Below are positions 24,061 through 25,498 of a stretch of 25,498 nucleotides of DNA, one piece after another. Numbering within the stretch: position 1 is the first letter of the stretch; the number at the start of each line of letters is the position of its first letter. This DNA is from Pseudomonadota bacterium (GTDB lineage Bacteria > Bdellovibrionota_C > UBA2361 > OMIW01): assembly GCA_900299205.1 (NCBI GenBank), contig OMIW01000107.1, positions 1-25,498 on the forward strand. Reading direction: 5' to 3'. The notes under the pieces were generated by a model that did not search any database, had not been told where the DNA came from, and saw nothing but the letters and a program-made list of their open reading frames with translations. Position numbers and translations under genes: made by a program.

Positions 24061-25498
24061 ATGGATTTAGGGTCTAGTCGGACGGTTAAATCCGAGACAT
24101 CGGCTGGGAAGTTGGTTCGAGAATGCGCAACACTTGTCCCCGAAATGAACTCATCCGAGCTCGAAGTTCTGGGAGCATTTCTCAAGCTCGTTGGTGAGAG
24201 GCTTTCAAAAGAGACCCCGAGCCAAATGCCGGCAGAGCCGACAGAAGACCTCACATTCCCGTCAGTACCATCCGCTGACCCCACCCCAGCATTTCCTCAG
24301 ATCGCCACCCTAAGAGAACTATCGAAGAGGGTCAGCGAAGAGGAGCGTGGGTTGCGTGACCGCATAAATGAGGCGCGAGAATATTTTGGGGTAATTTCGC
24401 TTCATCATTTCGGAATCGACGAGAATGGCCGATTAACGGGGGCATTACATCTGCCTGAGTCAAACGAAGATCCAGTTAGAGCCATTTTTTCCGAATACCT
24501 GCGGAATCCGCCGTGTTTGGAACGATTAGAGGTAGCTCTAACGTTTGCAGATCTTGAGGCACGAGGGGATATGACCTCGCACTTATCCTACTGGCAAGTC
24601 GGAGAAAAGGACTATCGTGGAGACCCGCAGTTAATCGAGGGTTTTAGCCGGCTGCTCACCATCAAAATAATCCGCGAGAACACAGGTGCCCTGTATGCCA
24701 AGGTGCAGTGCAATCTGGATGGAATTCAATCGGATTGGTTAAATTTGGATCGTGCTATTTGGACTGCCTTCAAGGAAGGGATTTCTAAGGATGGTCTTCA
24801 GGTGCGTGTTAGAAAAAGCGGGGGATCGTTTTTCGAGCCTGTTGTGCAGAAGACGGAAGTTGAGACTTTTGTTGAAATCAAGCAACAAGACAGGAACGGT
24901 CGGGACCACCCGTACGCTTTCCTTACCTATATTTGCCAAAAGCTTACTGAAGCAGCGCAAAAAATTCATGCGGAAGAGGCGCCACCAGGACAGCGGCGAG
25001 CCGGAATCGGGCAGGTCAATTTAGGACTATTCAGACGGCGAGACGCCGAAAGTTCCCAAGAGAACCAAGGAGCACCAAAGCTTGAATCCCTCCCTTTCGG
25101 GGAAATTCCGGAAAAGGCATCGTCATTATACCCTCAACTAAATAATCTCAGAGCTTGCCGCAACGACCTTCAAGAACAGTTTCGCCTCTCGCCTCGAGCA
25201 GCTCAATTTTTGAGCGAATTGTTGCCGGACCTCGAGATGTTGGCAGCAGGAAACCTTGATTTAACCAATTCAAGAAAGTCCTACAATATTAAAAACCTAC
25301 ACGATGTCCTCCGACAGGGTGCCTTTGTATTCGACGCGGCGCAATTAAGTCAGGAGAACGCTGCTTTTGAACGGTTTTACCATTCGTTGAAGCAAGCCCC
25401 TTCCAAACCCCAAACGCTGAGCCCCGCGGAGGCGGAGATGTGCCGCTCCATCCTGCGCACGCTGCGGTGCGTCTTACACACACACACACACACAGAGA
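24061..25498 (+). CDS. Unrecognised protein, N-terminal 479 residues (runs off the right edge)
   Basis: The frame from the ATG stays open to the last base of the window without a stop, about 479 codons. I do not recognise the family. Residues 1-100 include an acidic, Pro/Ser-rich linker (about 50-80). A compact region follows (about 105-230) with strands such as GVISLHHFGIDENGRL and RLEVALTFADLEA. A Lys/Arg-Gly-rich stretch comes next, and the region after about 330 looks helical (NNLRACRNDLQEQF, SPRAAQFLSELLPDLEMLAAG). There is no signal peptide or membrane helix, so it is probably cytoplasmic. The final 20 residues come from the suspect low-complexity end and should be ignored. Strong ribosome binding site; divergent from aspS. 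Confidence 0.75.
   Translation, partial: MDLGSSRTVKSETSAGKLVRECATLVPEMNSSELEVLGAFLKLVGERLSKETPSQMPAEPTEDLTFPSVPSADPTPAFPQIATLRELSKRVSEEERGLRDRINEAREYFGVISLHHFGIDENGRLTGALHLPESNEDPVRAIFSEYLRNPPCLERLEVALTFADLEARGDMTSHLSYWQVGEKDYRGDPQLIEGFSRLLTIKIIRENTGALYAKVQCNLDGIQSDWLNLDRAIWTAFKEGISKDGLQVRVRKSGGSFFEPVVQKTEVETFVEIKQQDRNGRDHPYAFLTYICQKLTEAAQKIHAEEAPPGQRRAGIGQVNLGLFRRRDAESSQENQGAPKLESLPFGEIPEKASSLYPQLNNLRACRNDLQEQFRLSPRAAQFLSELLPDLEMLAAGNLDLTNSRKSYNIKNLHDVLRQGAFVFDAAQLSQENAAFERFYHSLKQAPSKPQTLSPAEAEMCRSILRTLRCVLHTHTHTE
25476..25494 (+). repeat. (CA)n dinucleotide tract at the window end
   Basis: Nineteen bases of uninterrupted AC repeat followed by GAGA close the window. Such microsatellites are rare in bacterial coding DNA. 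It is preceded by a GC-rich stretch (about 25420-25470) unlike the rest of the gene. A chimeric or artefactual contig end is likely. Confidence 0.7.

Overview
This window reads as chromosomal DNA of a Gram-negative bacterium. The evidence is LptD (outer-membrane LPS insertion), a lipobox lipoprotein, and nucleotide-sugar genes for surface polysaccharide. The DksA-type protein, the CxC/CxC cysteine layout of LptD and the many lineage-specific proteins fit a deltaproteobacteria- or Bdellovibrionota-like lineage better than Enterobacteriaceae. That placement is an inference; no rRNA or other decisive phylogenetic marker is present. Genes are tightly packed on both strands, ATG/GTG/TTG starts are used, and Shine-Dalgarno strength varies. 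I found no tRNA, rRNA, CRISPR array, transposase, integrase or phage gene.

Layout. (1) 1-1324, minus: folA (runs off the left edge) downstream of thyA, the dTMP/folate pair, with a good sigma70-type promoter for thyA. (2) 1528-8358, plus: an unrecognised 690-aa protein, cysK, a YajG-like lipoprotein, a DksA/TraR zinc-finger regulator, ispE, and an unrecognised 305-aa protein. The intergenic gaps hold small dyads, including a tandem 23-bp palindromic repeat. (3) gnd (minus) and a trypsin-like serine protease with two C-terminal membrane segments (plus), divergently arranged. (4) 11652-20426, minus: accD, lptD, rmlB, rmlD, manC, gmd, rmd, closely spaced and probably at least partly co-transcribed. 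Together the five sugar genes supply late steps to dTDP-L-rhamnose and GDP-D-rhamnose (or a related GDP-6-deoxyhexose), next to the LPS translocon gene. A possible 65-aa ORF with a strong ribosome binding site lies just upstream of accD. (5) A Nif3-family protein (plus) and aspS (minus) converge. (6) 24061-25498, plus: an unrecognised open reading frame with an excellent ribosome binding site runs off the right edge, which ends in a (CA)n tract that looks like a contig end or artefact.

Most of the window is housekeeping metabolism plus envelope biogenesis. I see no convincing defence, mobile or toxin system. The parts most likely to hold new biology are the 690-aa, 305-aa and terminal unrecognised proteins, the membrane-anchored protease, the dual rhamnose cluster attached to accD-lptD, and the intergenic dyads.
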